From Theocolax elegans (Eukaryota; Arthropoda; Insecta; Hymenoptera; Cerocephalidae), in assembly GCA_026168455.1 (NCBI GenBank), contig CM047428.1, forward strand, positions 15,037,313 to 15,101,312: 64,000 nucleotides of DNA, given 5' to 3'. Shown here piece by piece: positions 20,901 to 32,565 of this stretch (positions are counted from its first letter, which is position 1; every line of letters begins with the position of its first letter). A program made the translations under genes and the position numbers. The notes under the pieces are model-generated. The model was given only the letters and a program-made list of their open reading frames with translations. It did not search any database and was not told the origin of the DNA.

Positions 20901-22884
20901 ATAACAAAAATGAACGAACTTTCGAAGCGCGCAATCCAACGCACACACACACACACATAGACTGAGAGCAGCAGCAGTACCAGCAACGGCTTAATTACGT
21001 CCTCGTTCCGTTTTTCCGCGCGTTCGCGCTCGAGTGACTTAGCGAAGCGGGCTGTATCATCCGTGTACACACACACACACTTATACGCACACGCGTGTCC
21101 CATCACTTTTCCGTTGAGAAACGTCCGGAACGTGCCAACCGCGCGATATACGACGACGTTTGCCGCGATTCCGCCAAATGGATGCAGCGTTCCTATACTT
21201 CCCAGTTAAACAAACGGATGCGGAAGATGAGTTGATTATCTCTCGACTGTTACTCGTCACACATAGATTTGAATATTCAATATTTACGTACTGTCTTGCC
21301 GAATCTCCTTATCAACGTTATAAGTTGTTTTTCCTATACACCGAATTCAACATATCCGAAATTATCTCATTTCCTTAAATTTATATACTTGCGAGAAGTA
21401 GTTATAAAATAGTTATATAGGTATATAGATAATATAGATTAAAAATAATGATCATAAATATATAGAAAAAGTTTACACGAATACATTTAAAATGTGGTGT
21501 TGTCGACGCATACTAAAGAAAAGTCAGATTTTTTTATGGCTAAGAATTTGTTATTTAAAGTTAGTTATACAACTAACGGTTTTTTAAAACTAATTTTTGA
21601 AAACGCAATTCCGCTTAAAATATTATTTCAGTTAAAATAATGATCCACTCGAAACTTTTGCAAATACGCAAATGCTATATAAATTTTGCAATGCATAAAA
21701 TAAACATTTTTATGTATTATAGTTACTGATAAAATGTCTGGAGTTCTATAGAAATAATTCCTGAAAGACATTTTTGAATAAAAAAAATGTAATAAAAGTT
21801 TTAGTATTATTGACTCGATAGCGCAGTAATAAGCAAGTGGATAAAAAAAATAAACCCTTCAATTGTACGGTAAAGTTTAATTTTTAAATGAATCATCGGT
21901 GAATGATAGACCCGCTATACTGTCCGAAATATAAACAAAGAGAAAAGAAAGGCGAAAAAGAGTTGTGCTCTCGTATACAACGGAGTAACTTTTAAAATTC
22001 AACAAGCGAATCGCATATATAAATATACGAAACATCATCCAAACTCAATTCAGCAAAAGAAGTACTGACCAAATAGAAATGTATGCGAGCCTCGTACGAA
22101 ACTCAGAGTCGAAACAAGCAGACTCGTTCAGTTTGAAAAGTCGTGAGGCTCCACCGACGCATCGAAAATGCAACCCAACATGTGTGTGTATACGGACGAA
22201 TTGCTCGTGAGCTTGAGCACGTCACCACGAAATATGGAAACCAGCTGGTCGACTTAAGGGCGTCGAATGGATTTTTTTTTTCAAAGAAAGAGATCCTGTT
22301 TCGTGAAATCCTGTTGTCGGAACGAGAGACCGAAAGAGGGAGTTCAACGATTTTACGCACCCGCAACGTGATGATTTGCACGTACCTACTCGAGAGAAAG
22401 TTTGATTTTGCGATAGTTTTGAATTTCTTTCCTATAAAGAAATTACTGAATCTTCCGAATTTGTATGAATATTTAGGAGTTCTCATTCTGCCTCTACGTT
22501 TGTATATCATTAATTTAATAAGTCTTTTACACATTCTTTAAAAAAACAGAAATAATTAAGTGCTCGGTTAAATTACAAAAATTTAAATATTCAGTTTAAC
22601 TACTGTTCGTACAAGCATAGTACAAATTAAGGTTAATATAATAAAAACGTTTCATTTCACTGCGTTACAACAATTTTTTCTCTCAGGTTTAGTTCTTAGA
22701 TATATATATGTATTTTTTACGTAAAACTATTTAGAGAGTTCTATAAAAATATTGAATATAAAAAATCAATAGAATTCTTTGAATTACTATTGTTTACAAG
22801 TTTTCATGTGTACAAACGGAATATTTTCCTCGATTTTCACATATGTATATTACGTGTTGACCTAGCGCGTGGTATTTTAAGAAA
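17409..22884. other. Intergenic DNA without recognised genes
   Basis: Mostly AT-rich. A frame without a start codon is open from 17530 to 17781 (84 codons) and ends with eight aspartates; it resembles nothing known to me. A (CA)16 tract lies at 17958-17990. A less AT-rich island at about 20930-21180 contains CA repeats and CpG-rich words and could be regulatory; another lies at about 22090-22340. No transposon ends were seen. Confidence 0.5.
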
Positions 22885-23785
22885 ATTATAATTTCTTTTC
22901 GGCTCAGTTGGACACTTTTTCAATACGTTTTTGAGCGTTAAATATAATGATAAAAAATTAATTGAAAAAATTAACCAACACACATTTCCGATATATTTTT
23001 TTCTGCTTTTTCGAATGCCGTTGTCAGAATTAGTGCAAAACTTTTATGAAAAAGTTATAAACAATTTTTCCTCTATAATTTTTTTCTCTAAATGCATTAT
23101 TTACTTTAGAGGAAACACTTTTAAGAATGGTCTTTGAGACGTAGATATCGTGGCAGGAGTGTCCAAGCTTTCAGATGGTTTTTATTATTTTGTAAAACTT
23201 CAAGATGGTGGCTCCAAAATGGCGTCCGAAATATGAAGTTTTTTACGATTTGTAAGGTATACCTGTAAAACCTACAGCCTTAAAAACCGTTATATGCTGA
23301 ATATCAAAAGAAACTACCAAAATTTTGGTCGGCCATATTGAATCCGCCATTTTGAATTTTGAAATTTTGATAACAAATTCATAATCAGCGATCTCAGAAA
23401 CTCATATATACCATAAAACCTGTACCAAATCATGAAATTGTGGATCTTTCTTTTTGAATTTTTACAAAAAATACAATCTGAAAGCTTGGACACTCCTGCC
23501 ACGATATTATTGTCTCAAAGACCATTCCTAAAAGCGTTTACTCTAGTAAATAATGCGTTTAGAGCAAAAAAAATTCTGAAAATTTGGCATTTTTTTGGAA
23601 CAAATTGTTTATAACTTTTTAAAAAAAAAGTTTTGCGCTAATTCTGACAACGGCATTCGAAAGAGCAGAAAAAACTACATCGAAAATGTGGGTTGATTAA
23701 TTTTTTAAATTAATATTTTATTATTATATTTAACGCTCAAAAACGTATTGAAAAATTGTTTACAAGGCCGAAAAGGGATTTTATA
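22885..23785. mobile_element. Imperfect 0.9-kb palindromic element
   Basis: The left arm (from CTTTTCGGCTC at about 22895) matches the reverse complement of the right arm (GGCCGAAAAG near 23765). Internal landmarks agree: TTTGAGCGTTAAATATAAT, AATGCCGTTGTCAGAATTAG and GTGGCAGGAGTGTCCAAGCT each have their complement at the mirrored position. The centre is near 23335. Arms show several mismatches and indels. No coding capacity. Confidence 0.85.
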
Positions 23786-24356
23786 AATGTAATATATTTT
23801 TGTTAGTTTATTAATACATTTTATTTATTAATTCATATAATTTTTACGTATATACATTTTGTCCATAAATTTAATTATTTATACTCATTTTATTAACCCT
23901 GTCTATATATTAATTAATACATAAAGCCAATAAAACAATGAAATATTCAACGAGGATTTGCTACAACCGCGAATAAATCTGAAAAACTGGTTTTAAAGCA
24001 TATATAACAATCCTTACTCTTCATATTTTTATTCAAAAAAACAATTTAAATAATATGAAAATTAACTCACTATTCTGTTCATTTTTATGAGACTATCTTA
24101 ATTTTTATGTATTTTGAATGATTATAATTATTAAAATATATGGTTTCGAAAGTTAATTAATTTTTGTCGTATAAAGTAACTATAAGCACCATAATTATTA
24201 ATTTAAGTATTCGAACAATAAAGAATTAATGTATTGTACGATAGTATTATTTTCTTACTTGTAAAAATATATTTTTTACTATAACTGAAAAAATGAAAAC
24301 TCTTAATTTACAATTGAGCTACATTATCCGAATATTACGTCATCTATAAAATAACA
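23786..24356. other. AT-rich spacer
   Basis: Nothing recognised. Confidence 0.6.
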
Positions 24357-25250
24357 TAAGCAAGGAAAATTTCATTAGTTATAAAGTAAGAAGGATGGTC
24401 ATAGATATTCATCAATGGAATACCAAACTATCGTCTATTATTATACGTTAATTTGAAAACATCAACTATACAAAGTCGTCAATATGCAACCCTTTTTGTG
24501 ATATTATATAATAAAGAACTGTTCTTATACATTTTTTACGGATATAAATAGAATTTATAAGTAAAATTTATAGTTGAATAAATAATCTTATTTTTAATAC
24601 AAAATTGTTATTAATTTTTCTTGGATTTTGTAATTTGTAGACATCAAGGGCATTTTCGTGAATATTTAGATATTAGGAAATCTCACATTCTATTATTAAC
24701 TAAATAAAATTATAAGCATTTGGAAATATATGAAGGAAAAGAAACGCACAAATTTAGCCTTTATTTATTTTTTTAACAGCATTATTAAAAAAAACAAGTA
24801 TAAATATAAATATGTGCGAATTAATGCAGAACAAGCACAATCAAGACAAGACTCGTTTAAAATCAATTCTCTAAAAAAATCTTTAAAGTTAAATGATTGA
24901 TCGTAAGACGAAATTTGAGAATATATTTGAACATAAAAATTAAGGAATTAAAAAGTAACCTATGATCTGACAGTTTATCTTAGCATTTAGCTTATTTCAA
25001 CAAGTTTTTTAAAAATATTTTTAACAAGGATGTGTATATAATTACATTTCAATGAGTTTTTAAAAGTGTTCTTAATAGAAATGTACATGATTTATTTCTT
25101 TTTTTTTGCAATAGTATGCGTTAAGGGACACTGTTTCACCTGTAAAATTGATAATTATACAAAAATTAAAAATATTATTTTTGAGAACGTTTTGAACCAT
25201 TAGAATCTTTGGTTCAGCGAAGGACCCAAAATTAGTGATTATATTCAATT

Positions 25251-26310
25251 ATACCGTAAGGTTTTTTTTTTTATTTTATTTATTTTAAGTCGCATCTACC
25301 GTAAGGTCATTTGCGACTACGGTTTACAAGTTAATGTATATAAAAATTAAATGTACATCATTTACAGATATTTAGTCGAGTACATAGTATTTTTTACAGT
25401 ATTTTATATATATATATATGTACAATGATGTTTAAAGTTAAATTTTGTCGTAGAGGGCCAATTTTTTTAAGTATTTGAGTATCTTCTCTCAGTTTATATC
25501 GTCGTTTAAGGCTTCAGATAAACTGTTAGGAATTTTAGCTCTGCTCTTTCGCTCGTGTATACTGGACAGTCTATTAAAATGTGTTGGATGGTTACTCTGC
25601 ACTTGCAATTATCGCAGATTTTGGAAGCTCGTTGTCTAAAAGGTGTGCATGAGTTATGTTTGTGTGTTTGATTCTCAATCTCGTAATTTTAACTTGTTGA
25701 TTTCTGCTGAAGTTAAACGCTGGATTTCTATTTTGATTTGTATTTACTTCTAGTTTTTTAAATCTGTTTAAGATGAGATTTAAGAAGTCATCTAGGTGTA
25801 CTGGGATTTCGGTTACTGGATTTATTGTTGACGCTAGTTTAGCGGCTTGTGTCTGCATCCTCGTTTCCGGGGATACCAACATGAGACGGAATCCACGAAA
25901 TTGCTATTTTATAGCTTGATGTTTTTGGATTTTGTTGTATTTATTAATAATTTGTCTTATAAATGGGTTTGATATGTTTCGTGCTTGTATGGCGGTAGAG
26001 ACGCTTTTTGAGTCCGTCAAGATTTTATAGTTTGTTTTTAAGTTTACGCTTTCTATATGATCCAGAGCCTTTAGGATAGCGAAAGCTTCGCTATTGAATA
26101 TTGCAAATGTATCTGGTAATTTATACATTTGCTTATTTGTAGGGGTTACTATTGCACATCCAATCCCATTATTGATTTTTGACGCATCAGTATAGATTTG
26201 CTTATATTCAAGGTAATCTTGGATATAAGACTGGAAGAGCGAATAAAATTGATTAACATTTGTTTCTTTTTTGTCTGGCCAATCACCTAAATGAATGATA
26301 CCGTAAGGTT
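25251..26310 (-). mobile_element. 5'-truncated LINE (non-LTR) insertion 1
   Basis: The element is 25264-26297 in - orientation, with its A-tail seen as an oligo-T run at the left. The 13-bp target duplication ATACCGTAAGGTT is at 25251-25263 and 26298-26310, and the empty site is preserved once in copy 2 at about 29282-29294. The - strand encodes the end of the LINE polyprotein (RNase H and a C-terminal zinc-knuckle-like region). The 5' end is truncated, as usual after incomplete reverse transcription. Confidence 0.9.
25500..26128 (-). pseudogene. LINE ORF2 fragment: RNase H and C-terminal cysteine motif
   Basis: From 26128 downwards the frame reads FAIFNSEAFAILKALDHIES and YKILTDSKSVSTAI, the Glu and Asp motifs of RNase H. 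After a shift the frame at 25882-25592 gives VKITRLRIKHTNITHAHLL, then CDNCKCRVTIQHILIDCPVY just beyond, the CCHC-like motif that follows RNase H in I/R1-type LINEs. A stop and frameshift separate the parts, so this is a dead copy. Confidence 0.85.
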
Positions 26311-27167
26311 GGTTTTTGAGTTTTCATAGGATTAGCCTAAAATTTTAAAGTAAGCTCTCTAATTTCATTATTAGAAAGTAAGTTAAAATAAAACTAAGTT
26401 AAGATAAAAACATTTTTATGCCACAAAAAATTTGATTTTTATAGAATTTTTTTTATTTTTGTTAAATTTTGTTTTAAAATAAATTAAGAGGTTTTTTACG
26501 ATTTTGTTTCGATTACTTTGTAACAATGAATTTAGAGAAGCTTTCCTCAAAATTTCAGGTTAATCGTATGAATACTCAAAAATAAACCTTACGTTGAGCA
26601 TGAGTACCAACATTTCCATGTTGTCAGTTTTCCTAACCAAAATTACAAAACGTTCACAAAAATAATATCTGAATTTATGTTGATTAACATATTCGGTATT
26701 ACAATGAATAAAACTTTGAATTAAAATTTATAATTTTAATGAATTTTACAGATGAAACAGTGTTTGGCTTCCTTAAATTCTTTTTTAACAGTTATCATAT
26801 TCTTGAAAATTCTATTTGTTCAGGCATGATGGGACGGAACTACTATACTGTGTTCAGGTACAAGAACTTTCATTATAATAGATGTATTTTTCTTAAAATA
26901 AAATTACTTTAAGGAACTTTTTCTTTTTATATTTTAAGTTGCAACTGTATAATCCCACGTGTCATATAAGATTAAGAACGATTAAACGAAAATAATCTTA
27001 AATCGACATTTCGTTTTTATAACGGGTGGATACTTAAAACTTTCTATGTTAAAAAGTTAGGCACTTTACCAAATTTAAACACTTTTTAGTTAAAAAAAAT
27101 TTAAGAAGTTTGATCTTTCTTTTATACTCTTTTTTGCCTAATATTGGCATGTATAGAATTTTCAAAT

Positions 27168-28275
27168 AGAATATATTTTTTTTTTTTTTTTTTCATTTAT
27201 TAGGCTGTAAAAACCATTTAAGTTTATTTAGCCTTGCAAGGTTACAAAGTAAAGTTACATGAATAAATGAGTAACAAATTAAATCTTGAGGTTACATTTT
27301 TTTAAGAATGATATTATTCGCAGACAAGCAGGAATATTTGGCTCTGCAATTAAGGATTCAATGTTTAACGGAAGGCGCAGATTTACATATTTTAGGTGTT
27401 CGATTAAGGACTGCCTATTTTCATTGTACAGATGGCATTGCCATAAAATATGATTAATGTCCTCAGGATATAGGTTACATCTGCATTTATTGTTTTTTAT
27501 GATATTGACTCTCGAGAGCGAGTCCGCTAGATTGTAGTGGTCCGCTCTTAGACGGTTGATAGTGACAATATCAAAGCGTGTTAGATTATTTATTTGAAAC
27601 CAAGAGGGGCTATTTTCTTTGTAATAGAGTTGAAAGTATTTTTTACCAGAAATGGAAAATTCATTTTTAAAAAATTTGATGTGTTGATTTTGCACATTTG
27701 TTTAATATTTTGGAAAAGGTCAGTAAATGGGACTTTGTCTATATCTAAGACGTTTGATATTGTCGCTTCTCTGGCAAGTGTATCCGCTTTTACATTTCCT
27801 GAAATTGCTCGGTGCGAAGGGATCCAATAGAAATTTATTATGGAGTTAAAATTATTTTTCATAAATTTGTTGAATAGTTTTTTAATATTGTAAATATAAT
27901 AATTTGTTTTAATAGACGGTTGCGTTGATTTTAATGCTAAAAGAGCGCTTAAGGAGTCTGTGTAGATAGAAATATTTTTATCTGTATATTTTAATGCGAG
28001 ATTAAGAGCATCATTCAAAGCAACGCATTCAGCGGTAAATACAGATGCATTTTTATTAATACCACGTAGAATGTATGAGTCAGTTTCAGGACAAATGCAT
28101 GCGGAACCGACGCCTTCTGAAGTTTTACTGCCGTCTGTAAAGATTGATAATGCGTTGCTTTTTACAAGGTGATCGTTGAATATTTCATCACAATTTTTTG
28201 TATCCTTATATGATTTCCTAAATTAGTGGTTAGCGGATATGCTGGTAGTAAGAGTGTCGTAGTCAAAGAATATAT
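27168..28275 (-). mobile_element. 5'-truncated LINE (non-LTR) insertion 2
   Basis: The element is 27177-28266, again with oligo-T at the left (27176-27194), so - oriented. The duplication AGAATATAT flanks it (27168-27176, 28267-28275) and the uninterrupted site occurs in copy 2 near 30138. It encodes a second, different RNase H end. Confidence 0.88.
27279..28018 (-). pseudogene. LINE ORF2 fragment: RNase H domain, second family
   Basis: Two overlapping frames on the - strand (28018-27590 and 27695-27279) together give NISIYTDSLSALLALKS, FYWIPSHRAISGNVKADTLA (the conserved PSHxGIxGNExAD box of RNase H with substitutions) and the trailing INRLRADHYNLADSLSR, CRC, INHILWQC cysteine/histidine motif. 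One frameshift joins them. Upstream in the same orientation, weakly coding sequence reaches about 28200 and then stops at the truncated 5' end. Confidence 0.85.
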
Positions 28276-28349
28276 TTATTTAGGTGCTTCGTTTGTTTTA
28301 TTAGTTCTGAAATGTCATCTACATACCTTTAATATTAGATAAATATATT

Positions 28350-30222
28350 CTATAAGCAAGGAAAATTTCATTAGTTATAAAGTAAGAAGGATGGTCATAG
28401 ATATCATCAATGGAATACCAAACTATCGTCTATTATTATACGTTAATTTGAAAACATCAACTATACAAAGTCGTCAATATGCAACCCTTTTTGTGATATA
28501 TATAATAAAGAACTGTTCTTATACATTTTTTTACGTATATAAATAGAATTTATAAGTAAAATTTATTGTTGAATAAATAATCTTTATTTTTAATACAAAA
28601 TTGTTATTAATTTTTCTTGGATTTTGTAATTTTGTAGACATCAAGGGCATTTTCGTGAATATTTAGATATTAGGAAATCTCACCTTCTTATATTAACTAA
28701 ATAAAATTATAAGCATTTGGAAATATATGAAGGAAAAGAAACGCACAAAATTTAGCCTTTATTTTTTTTTTAACAGCATTATTAAAAAACAAGTATAAAT
28801 ATAAATATGTGCGAATTAATGCAGAACAAGCACAATCAAGACAAGACTCGTTTAAAATCAATTCTCTAAAAAAATCTTTAAATAAATGATTGATCGTAAG
28901 ACGAAATTTGAGAATATATTTGAACATAAAAATTAAGGAATTAAAAAGTCACTATGATCTTGACAGTTTATCTTAGCATTTAGCTTATTTCAAGTTTTTT
29001 AAAACTTTTTTAACATGTGTATATACTAAATTTCAATGAGGTTTTAAAAATGTTCTTAATAGAAATGTACATGATTTATTTCTTATTTTTGCAATAGTAT
29101 GCGTAAGGGAGCCAGACACTGTTTCACCTGTAAAAATTGATAAAATTTAAAATGCAATTAAAGTTTTTCATTGTAATACAAATATTTTATTATATAAAAA
29201 ATAAGATATTACTTTTGTGAACGTTTTGAACCATTAGAATCCTTGGTTCAGCGAATTACCCAAATTAGTGATTGTATTCCTTATACCGTAAGGTTTGTTT
29301 TTGAGTTTTCATAGGACAGCCTGAAATTTGATGTAAGCCTCTCTAATTTTTTATTAGAAAGTAATTAAAATAAAACTAAGTTTAGTAAAACATTTTAATG
29401 CCACAAAAAATTTGTTTTTTTAGAATTTTTTTATTTTGTTAAACTTTGTTTTAAAATAAATTAAGAGGTTTTTTTACGATTTTGTTTCAATTACTTTGTA
29501 ACCAATGAATTTAGAGAAGCTTTCCTCAAATTTCAGGTTTATCGTATGAACACTCAAACATAAACCTTAATACGTTGACACTATGAGTATGAACATTTCC
29601 ATGTTGTCAGTTTTCCTAACACAAAATTACAAAACGTTTACAAAAATAATATCGAATTTATTTGATTAACATATTCGGTATTATATGAATAAAACTTTGA
29701 ATTAAAATTTATATTTTAATGAATTTTACTATGAAACAGTGTTTGGGTTCCTTAAATTCTTTTTTAACAGTTATCATATCTTGAAATTCTATTTGTTCAG
29801 GCATGATGGACGGAACTACTATACTGTGTTCAGGTACAAGAACTTTCATTTAATAGATGTATTTTCTTAAAATAAAATTACTTAAGGAACTTTTTCTTTT
29901 TATATTTTAAGTTGCAACTGTATAATCCCACGTGTCATAAAAGATTAAGAACGATTAAACGAAAATAATCTTAAATCGACATTTCGTTTTTATACGGGTG
30001 GATACTTAAAACTTTCTATGTTAAAAGTTAGGCACTTTACCAAATTTAGACACTTTTTAGTTAAAAAAGTTTAAGAAGTTTGATCTTTCTTTTATACTCT
30101 TTTCTGCCTAATATTGGCATGTATAGAATTTTCAAATAGAATATAATTATTTAGGTGCTTCGTTTGTTTTATTAGTTCTGAAATGTCATCTACATACCTT
30201 TAATAGTAGATAAATATATTAT
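28350..30222. repeat. Tandem duplication copy 2 (uninterrupted)
   Basis: Uninterrupted 1.87-kb partner of 24357-28345. It keeps the pre-insertion state of both LINE sites. No coding capacity is recognised. A related ACTGTTTCGTCTGATAAA word occurs just beyond at about 30378. Confidence 0.9.
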
Positions 30223-30225
30223 TTA

Positions 30226-31839
30226 GTATAAACTAACGACAGTTAAATTACGTTTATAAAGTTAAAAATACACTAAATATTAAATATGTATGTACGTATA
30301 GTCATAAATAAATAGTATTTTTAAAATACTTTCTTCAATATATAATGTTAATTCTGCAAGGAAATAAAACAATACACTGTTTCGTCTGATAAATTAAATG
30401 CAATCATTATCACATCGACAGCCTTTTTTGAACATTTCTAATGTAGAAAGTGAAATTTAACTTCTGTATTAAAAATATTTAGTACGACGGAGGAAATCCG
30501 TGCTTATATAGAAAAGGGATAAGACACGCTGTAGTTCACTGGACATTTCAGTTGCTTTTCTGTCCCCAAAGAAAATTTGATTATTTAAAAACAAAAGTAA
30601 TATATAAGAATTACACTTTTGTGACTTGACTGTGTGGATAGAAAATTATCAGTGTAATTCTTGATGGGACGTGAATCTATAAGAAATGGTTTGGTATAAA
30701 GTAATGCCTTAACGATTAATTTAATGTTATAAAAATCAATAACAATAGTCTTTAACTAGATAAACCAACGTCAACTTTAATGCTCCCTACTTTACCAACA
30801 GAGGTGAATAAAGATTTTAATTGTAATTAATAGATTATGATAGAATTTGAATGAGTAGGAGAAAAGGGCCTTTATTTACAAATTACTGACCTCTGTGAAA
30901 AATTTTACACTAAAATACAAAACCGTTTTCGTGAAATTCCTTACATCAAACTAGAGTGTTAATTACGTTACATTCGCTTCATATTTTTGGTAAGGTATTT
31001 CACGAAAACCCGCAATTTGTATTTTATATTTTTTAGTCTGATATTTTGTTTGCGGCGTGTCCTAAATGCATGAAAAAAATGGAATGACATCTATCGCGAT
31101 GTGACCCATCGGATTAAAGTCCCAGATGCACTAGATATGTATGAAATAAAAAATGTCAATAGCATAATTTTCTACTAATAAAAAAAGAAACCCCGTTTTT
31201 TTCCGGTCTCAATAGCGTATACATATCCTCTCCTATAATCGATGATGTAAATGTCGTACGCCGTTAATGTATTCAGATCTTTTTACCGCAACGTCACAGA
31301 TTTATGATATTTTAGAATTACTATTACCAACGTAATTATAAGAGACGAATGTATATATATAGCCGAGTGAAAAAAGACACTTCGCGCAGCATCTTTTATG
31401 CGATGTTTATGCAGTATATATATTTTGTATTATTTTTTAACATAACGTGCACATTTAAATAAACGTATGTGCAGTGAAGTAGCATTACTTGGCTATAAAT
31501 ACATTTTGCGATGAGTTTCTTGGAATGTATTGAGTTTTAAAGACACTTTTATTATACGCTTATATTACATTTTGATAAACCAGTATATTTAATTCACTGG
31601 GTTGAGTATTTCCGTATCTAATTCTAATAATCAAGTAACGTATATCCAGATCATATTGTTTATAAATATCACAATATAGACTGATTGAATTTCAGAACGA
31701 AAAATTCTGCATAAATCGTATTAATTATTTTTTATGCGACACCGAATTAACTACGAGTGTATATATTTACCATTGAGAAACATTAATTCGTGAAAACATT
31801 CTTCAAATAAAAATATAAAGAGTAATTCGTATAAGCTAG
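30226..31839. other. Intergenic DNA without recognised genes
   Basis: AT-rich; stops in all frames; nothing recognised apart from short simple repeats. Confidence 0.6.
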
Positions 31840-32565
31840 GCAGCTAAATTGTTTTTTTTTATTTTATTTATTTAAAGTCGCATACCTCAAGAAGAGTGAC
31901 AACATATAGATACATTAATAATTACATTGGTTTGTTGAGAATGTTACAATGGTTTGTAACATTTCATACTTTTCTTACATTCTCATCTCTCTTCTTACAT
32001 TCAATTCTCATTTCTTACATTTGTACTCGATTGAAGTACATTTTTTCAATAATCGTAGATACATATAAAAACATAAAAGAAATATGCAATTATTGAGAGA
32101 CTCTTGGTATTAGTGAAAAATGTTGCATTTTTTTAAAAAGAAAATAACTTTTCTACAATTAGAAATACTGTATAGTAACTTATTCATAGTAGGTAGGTAA
32201 CTTAGCTGATTGTCTAATAACACTAAATTTACTGCACTTTAATAAAATGTGGTCTATTGTTAGATGACAGTTACATGTCTCACAAATAGACTGTTCTTCC
32301 TTTTTCATAATATAGCTGTGCGTGATCTTACTGTGTCCAATTCTTAATCTGCATAGGATAACCTGTTCATTTCTGGTGAAGTTAAGCGTAGGACTTTTAT
32401 CGAAGAATTTGTCCCTAATTCTGGTGATTTTGTAACTATCATCATTTTTTTATGTTTCTTGTCAAAAATCCTTATTAAGAGAAATTTCAAGTGTATTTTA
32501 AGGTTACAATGATAGATGAAAAGATTTTGATTAGGAATCTCCCTAATGAAGAGCAGCTAAATTGT
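31840..32565 (-). mobile_element. 5'-truncated LINE end, insertion 3
   Basis: The element is about 31853-32552, with an oligo-T run at the left and the duplication GCAGCTAAATTGT at 31840-31852 and 32553-32565. Its 3' end (TTTATTTATTT-AAGTCGCAT) matches insertion 1 at 25270-25296, so it is the same family. The - strand near 32400-32200 reads LNFTRNEQVILCRLRIGHSK, then ITHSYIMKKEEQSICETCNC and HLTIDHILLKCSKF, the post-RNase H cysteine motif. Only the tail of the element remains. Confidence 0.87.

Larger units (their letters stand above)
24357..28345. repeat. Tandem duplication copy 1, interrupted by two LINEs
   Basis: Matches 28350-30222 in the same orientation, starting AAGCAAGGAAAATTTCATTA and ending near GATAAATATATT. 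Two insertions (25264-26297 and 27177-28266) are absent from copy 2; removing them leaves about 1.86 kb, the length of copy 2. The two copies differ mainly by many one-base indels. The unit contains a diverged inverted repeat carrying the words ACTGTTTCA(C/T)CTGTAAAA near both ends. Confidence 0.9.
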
